From Loxodes magnus (Eukaryota; Ciliophora; Karyorelictea; Loxodida; Loxodidae), in assembly GCA_946699065.1 (NCBI GenBank), contig CAMPDV010002067.1, positions 1-64,000 on the forward strand: a stretch of DNA of 64,000 nucleotides, read 5' to 3'. The position numbers were made by a program, and so were the translations under genes. Shown in pieces: positions 50,287 through 62,624 of this stretch. Position 1 is the stretch's first letter. Each line of letters begins with the position of its first letter. The notes below the pieces were generated by a model. The model was given only the letters and a program-made list of their open reading frames with translations. It made no database searches and was not told the origin of the DNA.

Positions 50287-52689
50287 TCAGTGACTTTTGT
50301 TTACCACTAACAACTAGCAAATTCCATCATGGGGAGTTTATCCACATCTACTACATAGCAATTGTTAACAATTTTTACATTGAATGCTACCTTAGCCAGA
50401 AGACTTCGTAGACTCTTTGCATCTATAGCAAATTATATTTAAGTATTAGCCTACAGACTATCTTTAAAACTATTGTTACTACTGTTGTGACATTGGCTGA
50501 TATTAAAGGTTATACTAATATTCCATATTTTAAGGTGCTTAAGGAGGCATGCTAAGTCTGAATTATTAAATTTTCTAAAAAGTTTAATTATCTATATGTT
50601 TTTAAATTATATCCTAGCTTAAAGGTTGCTTGCACAATTTACAACTTAAATCTTATTCACTCACTAAGTTTTTTTAAGCTTAAGATATAATGAAGTTAGC
50701 CAGCTAATCTTCACAGGCGAAATGATTACACTATAGAGTTACCATTTATTGAACGAAAGGTTTATTACAGAAAACACAACTTTTTTTTGAATTTTCTCAT
50801 TCTGCTGTTTTAATTAGCATACGTTACTTAGCCTGCTTTAAAGATTATAAGCATTAGATTTGATCATAATGAATCACTTTTTCGCATAATTTATTGCAAC
50901 ATTTTTGAGTTTGCAATATTAATTCAACAGCGCAGTCTGTACATACTTCATCTTAACATTTGCAACCTATTCTAAAGAATTCAGTTTTGTTTTTTTAACA
51001 ATTTCCTCCTAAGCATATTTTCCCCTGATTGTTGTTATACACCCATACTTCTCTTAATTTAGCAAAATTAAAATAATATGCGAAATCCTTTCCACAAGCC
51101 CATTGTATTTCTTCTTTACTTAGGGTGTGATATTGTTTGCAATTTTAAAAAGCGCAAAATACTTAAAAGCTGGCTTCTTTCTGATGTTTAATAACATAGC
51201 CTTTCGTCTAATTTTCTAAATAATGTAGCAAATGCTCGTTGCATATATAATTTTAGCAAGGTTGTAATTATTTAATATTCTAATTATTACAATCAGAATA
51301 TTAACATCTATTCGGAAAACTAGGAAGAGGAATATAAACAGTTGGAGCTTCAATTTGAGAATTTTGATCATTATTTAACGGCTAATTTTATAGTTGCATT
51401 TTATCTTGAAATTAGTTTTGCTACTAAAACACCTAATTGCTTTTTTCTTTTAGTATAATTATTTTCTATTTCTTTTTCTTCAGCTTTTCTTTAAGCTATT
51501 ACAGCTCATTATTTTATTTTTTTATAGTTGAAGTGATATTTTGATTCTCCTATGCCAAATTTTGCATTTGAAAGGTGATTTATTTGTTATAATCAGATTA
51601 CTACTTTAATTTATTTTCATAATCTTAGATTTTTTACTTAAATTTTGTATTCATATTCTTCTAGTGGGTATATTCTTTTTAATCTCATGATTATTTTCTT
51701 TGCTAAGCTTCAGATAAATTTTTTAATTCATTATATTTGCTCTATAAGTTCTAGAAGTCATTTTATTATTACCTCATCTTATCTGTAAGCTAATCAATTT
51801 CATTGGAGTAGTTTTCCTCTTTTTCCTTCCAAATTTTTTAATCATTTTAGTGTTATCCATTTTCAAATTAAAGATCAGTAAATTAATTGTTTGTTTTTTT
51901 CGTATCTTGTTCAAAGAATTCCAATTTTTATTGCAAGCTTTTAATTTCCATTTGAAGATCCTTTAGCTGTTTTGAAAATTTTTTATTCTACAGCCTCTTG
52001 GAATCAATTTCCTTTTGCATTTATTATAAGGTATTTAGATTTGTAATGTTTTTCTCCTTTAGTTCTATATTTTCTTTCTTTATCTCATCTAAATGTTACC
52101 CTTCACCTTATTTTTATTATTGATCTACTAACTAATTCAGCTCTTTAATTTTTTAATCTTTTTCGTAGCAAATAAATCTTTAAATTTCTTCAGTTTTCTA
52201 TTTACTTTCTTTCAAGCTTTGATTTTATACTTAGCACTCTTCTAACTATTAAGTAAGCTGCACTATTTTATTGCTTAATTATCCTATATGATATTTTGCT
52301 TTTTCAGATATTTACTACTTATCAGATTCTATCTATTTGATTTTATTCTCACTCTATTCCATTTTTTATTGATATTCCATGAGCTTATTTTCCAGTTACT
52401 AATATTTAATCTTTTCGTCTTATAAAGCTTTTATAAGCTTTTGAGAACTTTAGGGTTAGTTTTAATTACTTAAATTCTGATCTTATCATTCAATCTAGCT
52501 TTATGTTTATTTTATACTGCTTGCTCTTGAAAAATCTCCTTAAAAATTTCTATTTTAGCTTTGCTCGTCAATATTCTAGTTTTTTATCTACTCCATACTA
52601 CTCTTGTTTTACATTTTAGGTTTTATTACTACCATAGAATTCTCTTAGATATAAAGAGATTAATATTCTGTCTATTACATTGCCACCAT
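50287..52689 (-). CDS. Zinc-cluster/coiled-coil protein E, 800 aa
   Basis: An unbroken 801-codon frame runs from ATG 52689 to TGA 50287-50289. Residues about 75-440 form a Gln-rich coiled coil. Clusters: CQYSDC...CQNYICNEH (462-485) and CAFQNC; CLGGNC...CKCQDEVCTDC (559 on) with IBR spacing C-x4-C-x11-C-x-C-x4-C-x2-C, then CCNKLC; RING-like CVFCNKPF...LQCNHFACEDQLANF...LSCKLCKQPL (638-695), in which the sixth ligand position is Asp rather than Cys; C-terminal CYRCKE...CKNCQQLLCSRCG...H-D-G-I-C (754-790). The N-terminal RING-like motif of B is absent. This is the cleanest family member and the best reference for the others. A TRIAD-like E3 ligase role is inferred from cluster order, not shown. 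Confidence 0.88.
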
Positions 52690-55139
52690 TTACTTAGTTA
52701 AAGCCTCAATTGTATTTTATGGCAATTTAGTTCTCTACTAGCATGGACAAATAAAGATAGTTTGATTACTTTATCCTTCACTGCTGAAATTGCTTTAACT
52801 CTATTTTTGCTCAAGTTAGTTAAAATATCATTCCCTTGATATATTTCACAACTTTACTCAATGGTTGTCGCAGAAAGTATGTTTACATGAAAGCTATACC
52901 ATATCTGATGCTTAATTTTAACACTAGATTTAGTTTTCATTAAATTAGCATGAAAGCATATTTAAATTTAAGAGAATATAAGATCTTAGCTTATATTAGA
53001 TGAGTATAAGCAAATGTTAGAATTTAAATATGATATATCATGATCAAACTTATGTTCGTATTGAAGAATATGAAAGCTTCTTTATTGATTCATCCAGATT
53101 TATATATTTAAATCTCTTTATTACTCCAACTAAAAGCTTTTTCCTTTCTTCAATTATTTTTATTTATCAAATTCAATTTTAATTATAACGTATATCACCA
53201 TTTAGTCTAGTTATTTTATGCTAGCTTATGCTTTAAATCACGAGCTTCTATTTATTTGTAGATGGGTTTTTGAATATTTCTTTGATATTATATTTCTGTT
53301 TAAGATCTTCATTGATAAAATTGTTTTTATTGAGATAATTAAAGAAAATATAAAGAGTAAAAGCTTACTTTCAGATATATCTTTAATAGACCATCAAGTC
53401 AGTTTTGATATCTTTCATTTATCTAAATACCAAATTTAGAGAGACTGTTTGAAAACTATCAATCAGCTATTTTTATAATTTCGAAGCCTTCCTTATTTTA
53501 ATCCCAGTTTACTTTTATCTCATTCAAATTTCTTTTAACAAATTGCTATAAAACTGACTTCTATTTTCCTATCTACTTAGATAGCCTAAAATCATTTTAA
53601 GCTCCCATATTAATGTCTTTAATGCTAATTGGTATACCTAAAATTGCTTAAAATAGAAAATATCAGGAACTATATATTTTTCATAAAGCTTAAGCTAAAT
53701 AAATTTCAATTCTAACATATATACAAACTCACTATTGAGTATCTTTCTAATTACTTTATATTAGTTATCAAAGTTATTTTTTATTTTACAAGCCTAATAT
53801 ATCTATTTCACGTTACTTATGTTCTTTATTTATAAATCAAAACCCTTTATTTGTTTAAATTAGCCAAGCTTAGTGTTAATTTCTTCTTATATACTAGCAA
53901 ACTATTTCCTTCTTTAGACTATCAACTATATCTTTTAAAAATGTTCAGATAATACTCTTAATATATCTACTTATGACTAGATATCTCTTTATATATACAA
54001 TTTCAATTTGATTTTTCTTTTTGTTATATAATAATTTAAATTTAGCGTTTGAATAGAGTATACAAGTTGAAGTATTTAATGGAAATATTTATAACTTGTA
54101 AGCTAAATTAGATTCTAAATTGCTTAAATAAAAATTATACCTAATAGTTATTCTTAAGAGTTAGTCCAATTTTTTCATGTTTTTCCTTTTAAATAAATCT
54201 CCCTATCCTTCTGTTTGTTTCCTTTATTATATTAGTAATACAATTAGCTAATTTTACTCCTTAATTATTTATTTTTTTATAATATATATCTAAATTAACT
54301 TAATAAGTTGGCTATATGCTTCTCACTTTTAAGTAAATAAATAAAAAAGAATTTAATTTTTACTTTGTAAATTGCTTATTTTAAGTTTCTTCTTTATTTA
54401 CCTAGACACTTATTTTTTCATCTTGCATTATCTTTTCTCTTTTTTCTTAGTATAGATAGCTAAGTTTATCTCTATTAATAATAGTTAAAAGAAATGTCCT
54501 AGAAACTTTTTTCTATAGGTATCATGAGTCTCTCATTACCACACTACCTTTGATTTATTACTTAGATAATATCAAACTTAAATAAGCCTCTAAAATAAGA
54601 CTAATTAATTATAATCATTATATACTTATTTTGCTAATATAGGCTTAGATATATAGTTCCATTTAGTAGTCTTATTTATTTAAAGTTTGCTTTATATAAA
54701 GTTTTTTCATATGCTAATTAAATTAAATCTCACTCTTTTATATATATCTTCAATTTTCCTCTATATTTCTTTAATTTTATTAACTGCCAATTTATTCTCT
54801 TTACTTATTATAACCTATCTTGCTGTTTTTTTCATTTTGTCATCTAATACAAAGGATTTAAAGCTATTATCTCTTTATTTTATTTGGTTTTATGTTGATT
54901 GTTAGTTTTTCAATTTCTAAAGAAGCCAAAATTTTTAATTGCTTTCTTAAAACTTTTTCTTGTTTTAGATTAGTTTTACACAAAAGGAATTTTATAAAAA
55001 TATTTTCTATTTTTCTAGATTTTGATGATGGAAATATGATTTTCTACTATGTCCTGAATATAATTAAATAAATGAAAAAATTTAAGCAAGGAAATAAATT
55101 TCTTTATAAAGCTAGCTTTCTAATATGACTTATGTTAAA
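52690..55139. other. AT-rich, no supportable gene
   Basis: Hydrophobic plus-strand ORFs at 53218-53439 and 54687-54905 have no conserved features and mirror Lys/Asn-rich AT sequence. No repeat was recognised. Confidence 0.3.
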
Positions 55140-55900
55140 AATCTTACCCCCCCGAACACCCCTTTATAGTTGTGATCTTCTGGTTAGCAGTAATTTATAC
55201 ACTTTTTAGTAGGTTAGTTATAGAAGTCAAATTTTAGAATGTTACTATCAGAGATTTTTCTTTAGCTATCTTCTTCTATGTTTTCTGAGTTTTTTAATTA
55301 GATTAAAATAAACTTTTGTTTCCTTAAAAATAGAACTGTAAGAGTTTGTTCATGCCATAATTAACTATACATATGGTAATCACATTCAGTTCTGTTGCAG
55401 AATTGATTTTCACTATCCAATCTCTTGAACTGCTAAGTCAAGTGGCACTCTGTAATTAAATACAGACTGAGCATTAATTAATCTCAGATCGTTCTTATCG
55501 AAGTCTCTCCAATCAGAAAAATAAATACTTCGTTCCAGGGAAGATTTCCAAAAAATTAGCCAGCGAACCTGGATTTCGAAGAGCGTTTGATTCCCATAAG
55601 ATCCATACTTAATTCTTTTGGAATCTTTATATTACTCTTTTAAGTTTTAAATCTGAGCTTAAAGCTTACTTTGATTTATTCCAGTTAGTAAGCTTTTCTT
55701 AATCTACTTTTCTATATTTTCTAAGCTTCAATATTTTTTTCAAAGTTTCTAGTCTTAAATTTTTCTATTCGAATCTATTTCTCGCTATTTTATCTTCATA
55801 TGCTTAAATACTATCTTCTATGAAAATTTGTTAACTTTCTTAAAAAGGTTCTTTCTAGCTTTGGTACACCTTAAGAAAAACTGAACTAGAATTAAATAAA
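55140..55900 (-). pseudogene. Unrecognised coding fragment, G+C-richer
   Basis: The minus strand reads FEIQVRWLIFWKSSLERSIY, FSDWRDFDKNDLRLINAQS and FNYRVPLDLAVQEIG between about 55580 and 55420, continuing after TGA/TAG codons to ISDSNILKFDFYNQ near 55240; a Lys-rich helix (QAQIQNLKEQYKDSKR) lies upstream. The 55480-55610 part is richer in G+C than the surroundings, as in other retroelement pieces here. I do not recognise the protein. Confidence 0.35.
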
Positions 55901-56205
55901 AAAGTGTATATAGTATTTATTCGAAAAGCATAAGAAGTGACACTTTTAATAGTAGTCTAAATAATAAAAGCATTCTTAGTTATCTAAATTAATAGTTTAT
56001 CTGATTACGATAAACTAAAGACTTATACTTTATCCCTTTTTCATTTTATATTAATCTCCTGGTACTATTTTGGAAGTGTCCAAGTTTATCAAATCATATA
56101 GTTAGTGGCTAGTTTATTTGATTAATTAATATCCATCTTTAACTGACTGTATAGATAAAGATTTTCCTTTGCTTGAAAAAATTTCTTCTTTATTATATTT
56201 AAAAA
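55901..56205. other. AT-rich spacer before element Z2
   Basis: Nothing supportable was found. Confidence 0.3.
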
Positions 56206-57040
56206 ATGGCTTCTAAGAAATAATCGAGTAAAAACTAACAGGATATCAACTAATAAAACTCTCTAATCGAAATATACTCCCTAGGAGCTGAAAACATCAC
56301 TTCTAGACTTGATATAACAATTAGATTCTCTAGCTTTTGCTGTAAAACAAGTATAAAATGAAAACCCATGACTAAAAATGGAAATCAGCACTAAAACATC
56401 AAATTCTTAACTTATCTAATAACTGGAAAAAAATGGAATTAAAATTTAAAGATACTAACAAGCAAAATAATTCTGAATAGATTAATTCTCTTCATAATAA
56501 TCCTATAGTAGTGGAAGAGCAGTATTTCATAACCTTTTCTAATAGGAAAATATATTAAAAATGAAAAAATGTTGAAAATATAAAAAATTAGGACGTATTT
56601 CCAAAAAATGAACGACAAGATGCTTCTTTTGTTAAAGAAATGGACATATATTTAAAAAATGTTGGTACTTTTAGAGAAAACAGAAATAAACAAATCAAAA
56701 GATTGAAATGACATGTCTAAGCTATACTGTTACCCAGAAGGAATACTTTATAAGAAAAAGGCATAAGGTGGAGATTAATTACTATTGGATATAGTAAATG
56801 CTCAAAAAAGAAGAAGAAAGAGACAAATGTATGGACCTAATTGAGGCTGAAGCAAGATTCATACTGTCAAAAGGGATAAATTAGCTTGAATCGATTCGTA
56901 ATAGAAGAATGCGAGTCTAATAATTCGAGAGAAGAATGAAATGACCCCATGATTATTTGATAAAACTTATTAACTGATTCCATGACTAACCAACAAAGGA
57001 AAAAGTCACGTAAATAGATTATTGTTATTATTATATATAT
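56206..57040 (+). mobile_element. Zinc-knuckle retroelement Z2 with ORF and TTA-rich tail
   Basis: From ATG 56206 (MASKKQSSKNQQDINQQNS) a Gag/ORF1-like protein runs, after one base slip in an A-run near 56292, through a helical region (LLDLIQQLDSLAFAVKQVQ) to tandem knuckles at 56570-56660 and a ~110-residue C-terminal part highly similar to Z1. The second knuckle CFFCQRNGHIFKKC is intact. The first has lost three ligands (Cys to Tyr, His to Arg, and the last Cys to TGA-Trp). It ends in ttattgttattatta. SINE S3c starts immediately after it. Z1 and Z2 share the same 3' end but different 5' ends, as expected for target-primed retroposition. Confidence 0.65.
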
Positions 57041-57043
57041 AAA

Positions 57044-57452
57044 ATATTAATGCTAGCAGCGGTCAAAGAACAAGTGGCTAATTTGGTGCGGCGATACTGC
57101 ATTGCGAGTAATCTCATACTAGATGTAACCACGGAGAAGGGTGGATAAGCTCGAAAGAGATAAGTCTAACTTGCCCGAGATCTCTCGATAGTAGTATGAA
57201 CGTTTGACTGACGGGCCTTCTAAATAATGACTTAATAACTAATTCTTATTTGGATCTTATTCAAGAATAATGGAACATTTGGTTGAAGATTCAAGAATAA
57301 TTTTATCAAGCAAATTCCCTATTTAGAGAAGTTGATGTGACTCATTGGATGGCTAGAATGACAATAAGAAGCATGAGTATACTTTTTTAATATTAGAATT
57401 GAAAGAGCTGCGCGCCAACGAGGTGCAATGTGCTCGATAATTATATTTAACT
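57044..57452 (+). mobile_element. SINE family S3, copy c
   Basis: Full-length copy aligned with S3a: head (gcggtcaaagaacaagtggc, ctgcattgcgagtaatctca, ggataagctcgaaagagat, gaacgtttgactga), AT-rich middle (taattcttatttggatctta, tggttgaagattcaagaata, tgactcattggatggctaga) and shared tail (agagctgcgcgccaacgagg, gtgctcgataat). It lies head-to-tail behind Z2. Confidence 0.75.
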
Positions 57453-58015
57453 TTATTTGAAAGTTTCTACTCTCTCAAGATAGCTAAGTAGGAAGAAATC
57501 AAGAGTTATTTAATAATGATTAGATAAAAATAAAATTTAAAGAGTAAATTAATATTTTAATTGGTGAAAGCAATTCTGAAAATTAAAGGAATAAAATATC
57601 TAATTAGTTTAAAATTTACATTTATAAGTAAACTATTAAAAAGGATTATAACTTTAAAGCTCAATTTTTATCTTCTATTTGAGAATTAAGCATCTATAAA
57701 TTTTAGCTTCCTTAATCTTCGTTTTTAGTATAGGTAAATTTTTGCTTGAATAGTATTCTCTATCTCCAACATAAAGCCTTTCTCTACAGATTATACCAAC
57801 TAATTAAATTTTTAACATGCTAGTTAACTTCTTATTTTAGGCATGCATTTCTCTAGTTTATATTGCTTCTTTTATTCCTTTTTTAGTTTTTATTTCTATA
57901 CTTAAATTGCAACCGATATTTTGCCTATTACTTCTTTAAGTTGCTAAAATACCTTTTTTCTCTTGTATTTTTTACCCTATAAATATCTCATACCGAATCT
58001 AATTTTCTGGATCTC
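57453..58015. other. AT-rich, no supportable gene
   Basis: No stable coding frame or repeat was recognised. Confidence 0.3.
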
Positions 58016-58620
58016 ACCGAAAGAGACAAAACATAATTATGATAATCTTAATAATGATTCTCTAAAAATTTTTGAGTTTGTAAGAAGAAAATTAATAGCA
58101 AACATTATAGCTACAAATGCTTAGGCAGCAAATTTCGAGATTTATCTCTAGTATGATTTAAGAAATTAAAACCTTAAAATTGAATTAAGTAATAAAAGAA
58201 AAGTCAATTTGCAGATATTTCTGAAAATTTAGTTTTAGAAAGCTTAACTCATAATGATTCCATGGATAATGAGCCAAAAGTGCAGCCAGTATAGATATAA
58301 AGGAAGAAAAAGGCCAAATGATTGTATTATAAAAAGCTTGGACATTTTGTATGACTCTGCAGGGATTTTCAAAATAAGCAAAAAACTGAAATTAGAAACT
58401 TCGAAGGAATTTAAGTAAGCTTTATGTTACTCTTGAAGGTAACATTTATAGATTTCAGAAGAAATCTAAATAAGATGGCATTAATAAATATTTGACAATA
58501 ATCTGAATTTGTACTTAATACCTAAAATAAAGACAGCAGAAAGGACACTGCTAAGTACTTATAATGCAACACAAAATAGAAGAAGTCTGCGAAGCTTTCT
58601 GTTAGTGAAATTATTATAAT
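58016..58620 (+). pseudogene. Gag/ORF1-like fragment with eroded zinc knuckle
   Basis: A plus-strand frame reads ADISENLVLESLTHNDSMDN, KVQPVQIQRKKKAKW, then WLYYKKLGHFVWLC followed by a basic stretch. The spacing is that of a CX2CX4HX4C knuckle in which the first Cys codon is TGA (Trp) and the second TAT (Tyr), each one base from a Cys codon. The downstream frame (DFRRNLNKMALINIWQQSEF) has no recognised protease or integrase motif. It may belong to a Gag-bearing element or to a relative of Z. Confidence 0.45.
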
Positions 58621-59429
58621 AACATTAAAAATTTATCCAGTGATGAGCCTAATTGGATGTGATCTCATTAAAATTAATAATTATTATTTAAAAATCACTT
58701 ATTTTATTTATCGGACTAAATATTCATTTTTTAAGAAAGGTACTTTTATTTTTAAGTTTTACCAAACTTAGAACAAAATAGTGCTAACTTTTAGATGATA
58801 TCTTTTTTTATAAGCAAGATTATAAATAAAGGATTTTATAATTAAATGAAATAAGTGATTAAAGTATAGAGTGATATTTATTAATAATTCGCTGAAAAAT
58901 AGCAAACATTTATCTCTAATTACACTTTTCTCAAATTACTCTTGCTTTTATAATAGTTTTTTTAATTACTTAATTAGTTAATTATTTGCATTATTTTTTA
59001 AGTATTTATTACTTACTGTCGCTGCTTTTTTTTCATAAACTTTTTTTCCTTTTTACCTCTTATAGTTTACACCACACTTTATATTAGTTATAACCATTCC
59101 TAAATAAATATCTTTTTTTTCCTATTTCAGTTTAATCTTGATTTAGCTTATATGTTTATAGTAGGGTGGATAATTTCAAAAAGCCATTGTTATGAAATAT
59201 TTTTATTTTATTGCTTTTTTTCTTTTTTATACTGGAAAGTCATTTCTTTACGTTTATCATAAAATCACTTTGATCCTAATTTACTTTAAAGCTTTTAAAA
59301 ACAACTGTGCTATTAGATAGCTAACTTTGATATTCTTTTAATGATTTTAATATTCTTCAGTTCTAGTAATTATCATAAATAGTATGTTCTATTATACTTC
59401 TATAGAGAATGAAAGTTAGTGATAAATTC
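58621..59429. other. AT-rich, no supportable gene
   Basis: T-rich plus strand; nothing supportable. Confidence 0.3.
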
Positions 59430-59725
59430 TCTAAGAAATAAACGAAATAATAGCAATTACTCATGAAAAAGGGGAAAGAAACTTTAGTGAAAATATTTTT
59501 TTGCTAAACTCAAAACTAATAACTATTGACTCAATCTCTAAAATGGCTGAATAGCATTTTAACAATGAATAAATTTAATTTCAGCACAAATCAATTCCCA
59601 CTAAGAAACATTTACAAAAAAAGTATACCTAAGCCTCAAAAAGAAAGGACATTAATAATTTATTCTCTACGCGGTAAACGAAAGAAATAAAAATAGATAG
59701 CCACTAAGAAATTATTTTGTAATAT
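59430..59725 (+). pseudogene. Short possible coding fragment
   Basis: A plus-strand frame is protein-like for about 95 codons (AITHEKGKRNFSENIFLLNS, MAEQHFNNEQIQFQHKS, QASKRKDINNLFSTRQTKE) and then dissolves. No family is recognised. Confidence 0.25.
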
Positions 59726-61334
59726 AAGTTTATCTATTACATTATTTTAATTCCCATTTTCTTTTCCGTATTATTAGATAGTAAAGTATTTCTCTTATTA
59801 TATTAAGTTATTTTCATCTTTCATTTTTTAATTTAAGTATATCTATAAAATATCTAAAAAGAGCGCTAAAATGGATTGGTCCGTTTGCTTTTTGCTTTTT
59901 TTATTTTTTAGTTCCAAAATAAAAATTTGGATATAAGACTAGCTTCTAAAAGTTTCTCTTGTTAAAGCTTTTAAATTAATATTGTTGATATTTAGTCATA
60001 GTATGTGGATAATTATCTTGCTACTTTCTAAGATAGAAAAATGAATAAAACTACTTTTTTAAGTTTAATGCTAGCGGATCAAAGGTAAGAATTTTATAAT
60101 TCTTAATTAAATAAAATTTTGGTTTTGCAAGGCGTTTTGGATTTAATTGCGAAAGCAAAAATTATTAAAATAAAGCTTTGAAAGCAAGGTATTACTAGTA
60201 AGCCTTAGGTCATAAAAAGAGGAAGCTTTATTATAAAAGGACTAAAATAGATAAAATTTTCAAATTTTGGAAAAAGTGGTTTCTAGTACTTTTTTTGGTA
60301 TTTTGTTAAAAGAAATAGATTTAGCTTTGAAAAAAAATGTATAAAGACATTATATTTGATTATATCATAAATTTTTTATGTTGAAACATATTCAAAAGAG
60401 AAACTAACATACTTAATCAGAAGTAAACTCCATCAAAAAAGATGACTTAAAAGAAAAAAATGTGAAAGAAAAAGAAAAATTGAAGTCATTCTCACTCTAA
60501 AATCTAGAAAAAATAACTTATTAAAAGATACATTTTACATTCTAATTTATATTTAAGTTTTGAAGCAACATAAATTAAGTTACACTAAAAGATTGAAAAT
60601 TAAAGTTATAAATTTCTAAGATAAAAAAATAGAAATTTATTATATTAAATTTAATTTAAAACGTTAAAAGTAAATTTTCCCTCTTAGAGTTATGTATAAA
60701 TGAAAAGGTAACAGAGAAGATAAATTCAAAACTATACATTTAATTTATTTTCTAGTAAGAAAATTATTTTAAATATTAGAGAAATAATTTGAGATTTGTT
60801 AAAATTATTTATATCTGGCTAATTAAAATATTTCATTATAATAATTTATTAAAGCCAAAATCCTTAATTCTACTCATTTTTTAAATAAAACTAAAAAAAT
60901 TACAAAACAAATATTTTCATTAAAATTTGGTTTATTTCTCTTAGTTCACTAAATTCTACTTAAAATACAATTAAAAACTATCTGAAAGATTCAGTAAATT
61001 TCCAGAAGATATCGCATAACTAAAAAAAGGAGTGGAATATTTGTTGGAAGTATTTTCATTCTAACAAATTTAGAGGGAAAAATATATATTTTAAGCATTT
61101 ATTTACTAAATAGATCCTTTTTTCTTTTTATTTAAGATATTCTAAAGCTGGCAGTTTAACAATTGCTTGTTTTCAAGTTATAATATATTTATTAGCTTCA
61201 AAATTTTTCTTTAGTGTTAGATCAAATTTTTATAAATTATGAAATAAAAATTCAAGATTAGATTATTTCGTTTCTATTATGAAAAAAATATAAAAGAGAA
61301 GGTTTATTTTGATGCAAGTTTTAAAAATGAAATA
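59726..61334. other. AT-rich, no supportable gene
   Basis: A weak plus-strand frame at 60040-60290 (LVLQGVLDLIAKAKIIKIK) is the only protein-like piece. No motif or repeat was found. Confidence 0.25.
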
Positions 61335-61650
61335 TAAATAAATAAATGAGATTATAGAACTCGTAGCACCTCAATGGTGCATCTCTTTAATAAAGATTAT
61401 TAAAGTTAAAAAAATTCTTGCTGAAGTCTTCCACGATGCTAGCATTCCCTTGTGAATTTGTCTTCTATAGGGCCGCGATTGGAATGCTACCCTAAGAGAT
61501 CTTAGTATCTGGAATCTTTCATCATTAATGCTTATTGATGCCTCTTCAATCTTATCTTGTCTTCTCTTCTCTTTGGTTGCTTTTCATCTATGGGGTACTT
61601 CCTGGTACCAGAATTTAAGTAAGTTTCAGTTAGAGGATTGTTCCTCCCTA
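61335..61650 (-). mobile_element. SINE family S1, copy c
   Basis: Minus strand: head gggaggaacaatcctctaac, ggtaccaggaagtacccc, central cgcggccctatagaagacaa, and the tail gcaccattgaggtgctacg with ttctataatc and (ATTT)n. It matches S1b through its length; both have the loop sequence ATTGA in place of AACGA in the tail hairpin, which makes them a subfamily distinct from S1a. Confidence 0.75.
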
Positions 61651-62624
61651 TTTGATTATATTTAATATAATAATTTGCTTAAATTTGTAAGAATAAATAA
61701 GAATATATAACTGATTCTTTTTAAATAAAACTCCGTATTATACTATATAGCTTTTTAAATTTCATTTCTGAAATAAATTTTTTTAAATTCTTAATACTTT
61801 TTCATTTTAATTCTTTCGCTTTTTTTATATCAGAACTAATTTAGATTTTTTCTTTTTTATTATATAAAATTACTTATAAAATGACTATTATTAATATATC
61901 TTTCACTTAGATTTTATTCATATTATTATATCTCACTTTGTAAAATCAACCTATTATATTACATTTTCATCTATTAATTTTTTTCTATTAATTGTATACT
62001 ATTTCCAGTCTATAAGCTCCACTATGATTATTAGGGATAAATATTGATAATAGATCTATTACCGTATCAACTTTCTTCTTATACTTTAACCTTTTTTCCT
62101 TTCTTTTGCTATTTTTCTATTTTCTTAGTTTATAAATCTATTTCTATTCCTTAAGGTTTTAGGTGGCTATAATAAAGTATTATATATCTAAAGATGGCTA
62201 AAGAGAATGCCTTAGATTTTACTGCTGCTTTTCTTATTAGTTTATGCAAACGTTTTTTTACCTTATGTTAAAATTCCTTTTATCACATAATAACTTACTA
62301 CTAATAGTTGAAGCTAATATTTATAATAGCCTTATATATCTACACAATAGAGATAAGCTCTTTCCTTTAACTAATTTAAACTCTATCAGTCTAAATCTCC
62401 ATTATACACAATCTAAAGGTCTACTTATATAAATATTCTCCAATGGATATAAAAGCACTAGGAGATACAATAGAAAAGGAATAAGCATTAAGATTAATAA
62501 TTGAATTTGAATAACTTTAGATGCTTTTAGACTTGCTTAATTAATCAAACTATTAATTAGATTTCGGATAGAAACTGATATAAAAGTGCTGATTAAGCAA
62601 TTTAATTTGGTTAACTATAATAGA
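61651..62624. other. AT-rich spacer upstream of the RING-kelch gene
   Basis: No stable frame was found. A promoter for the following gene presumably lies at its right end, but no element can be pointed to. Confidence 0.3.

Noticed and set aside
55145..55170. C-run (accccccc gaacacccc) as an internal telomere-type repeat
   Set aside because: Only one irregular C-rich patch is present, with no tandem unit, and it is flanked by ordinary sequence on both sides.
62244..62432. 62-residue plus-strand ORF upstream of the RING-kelch gene
   Set aside because: Low-complexity AT-rich translation with no motif and no second copy in the window.
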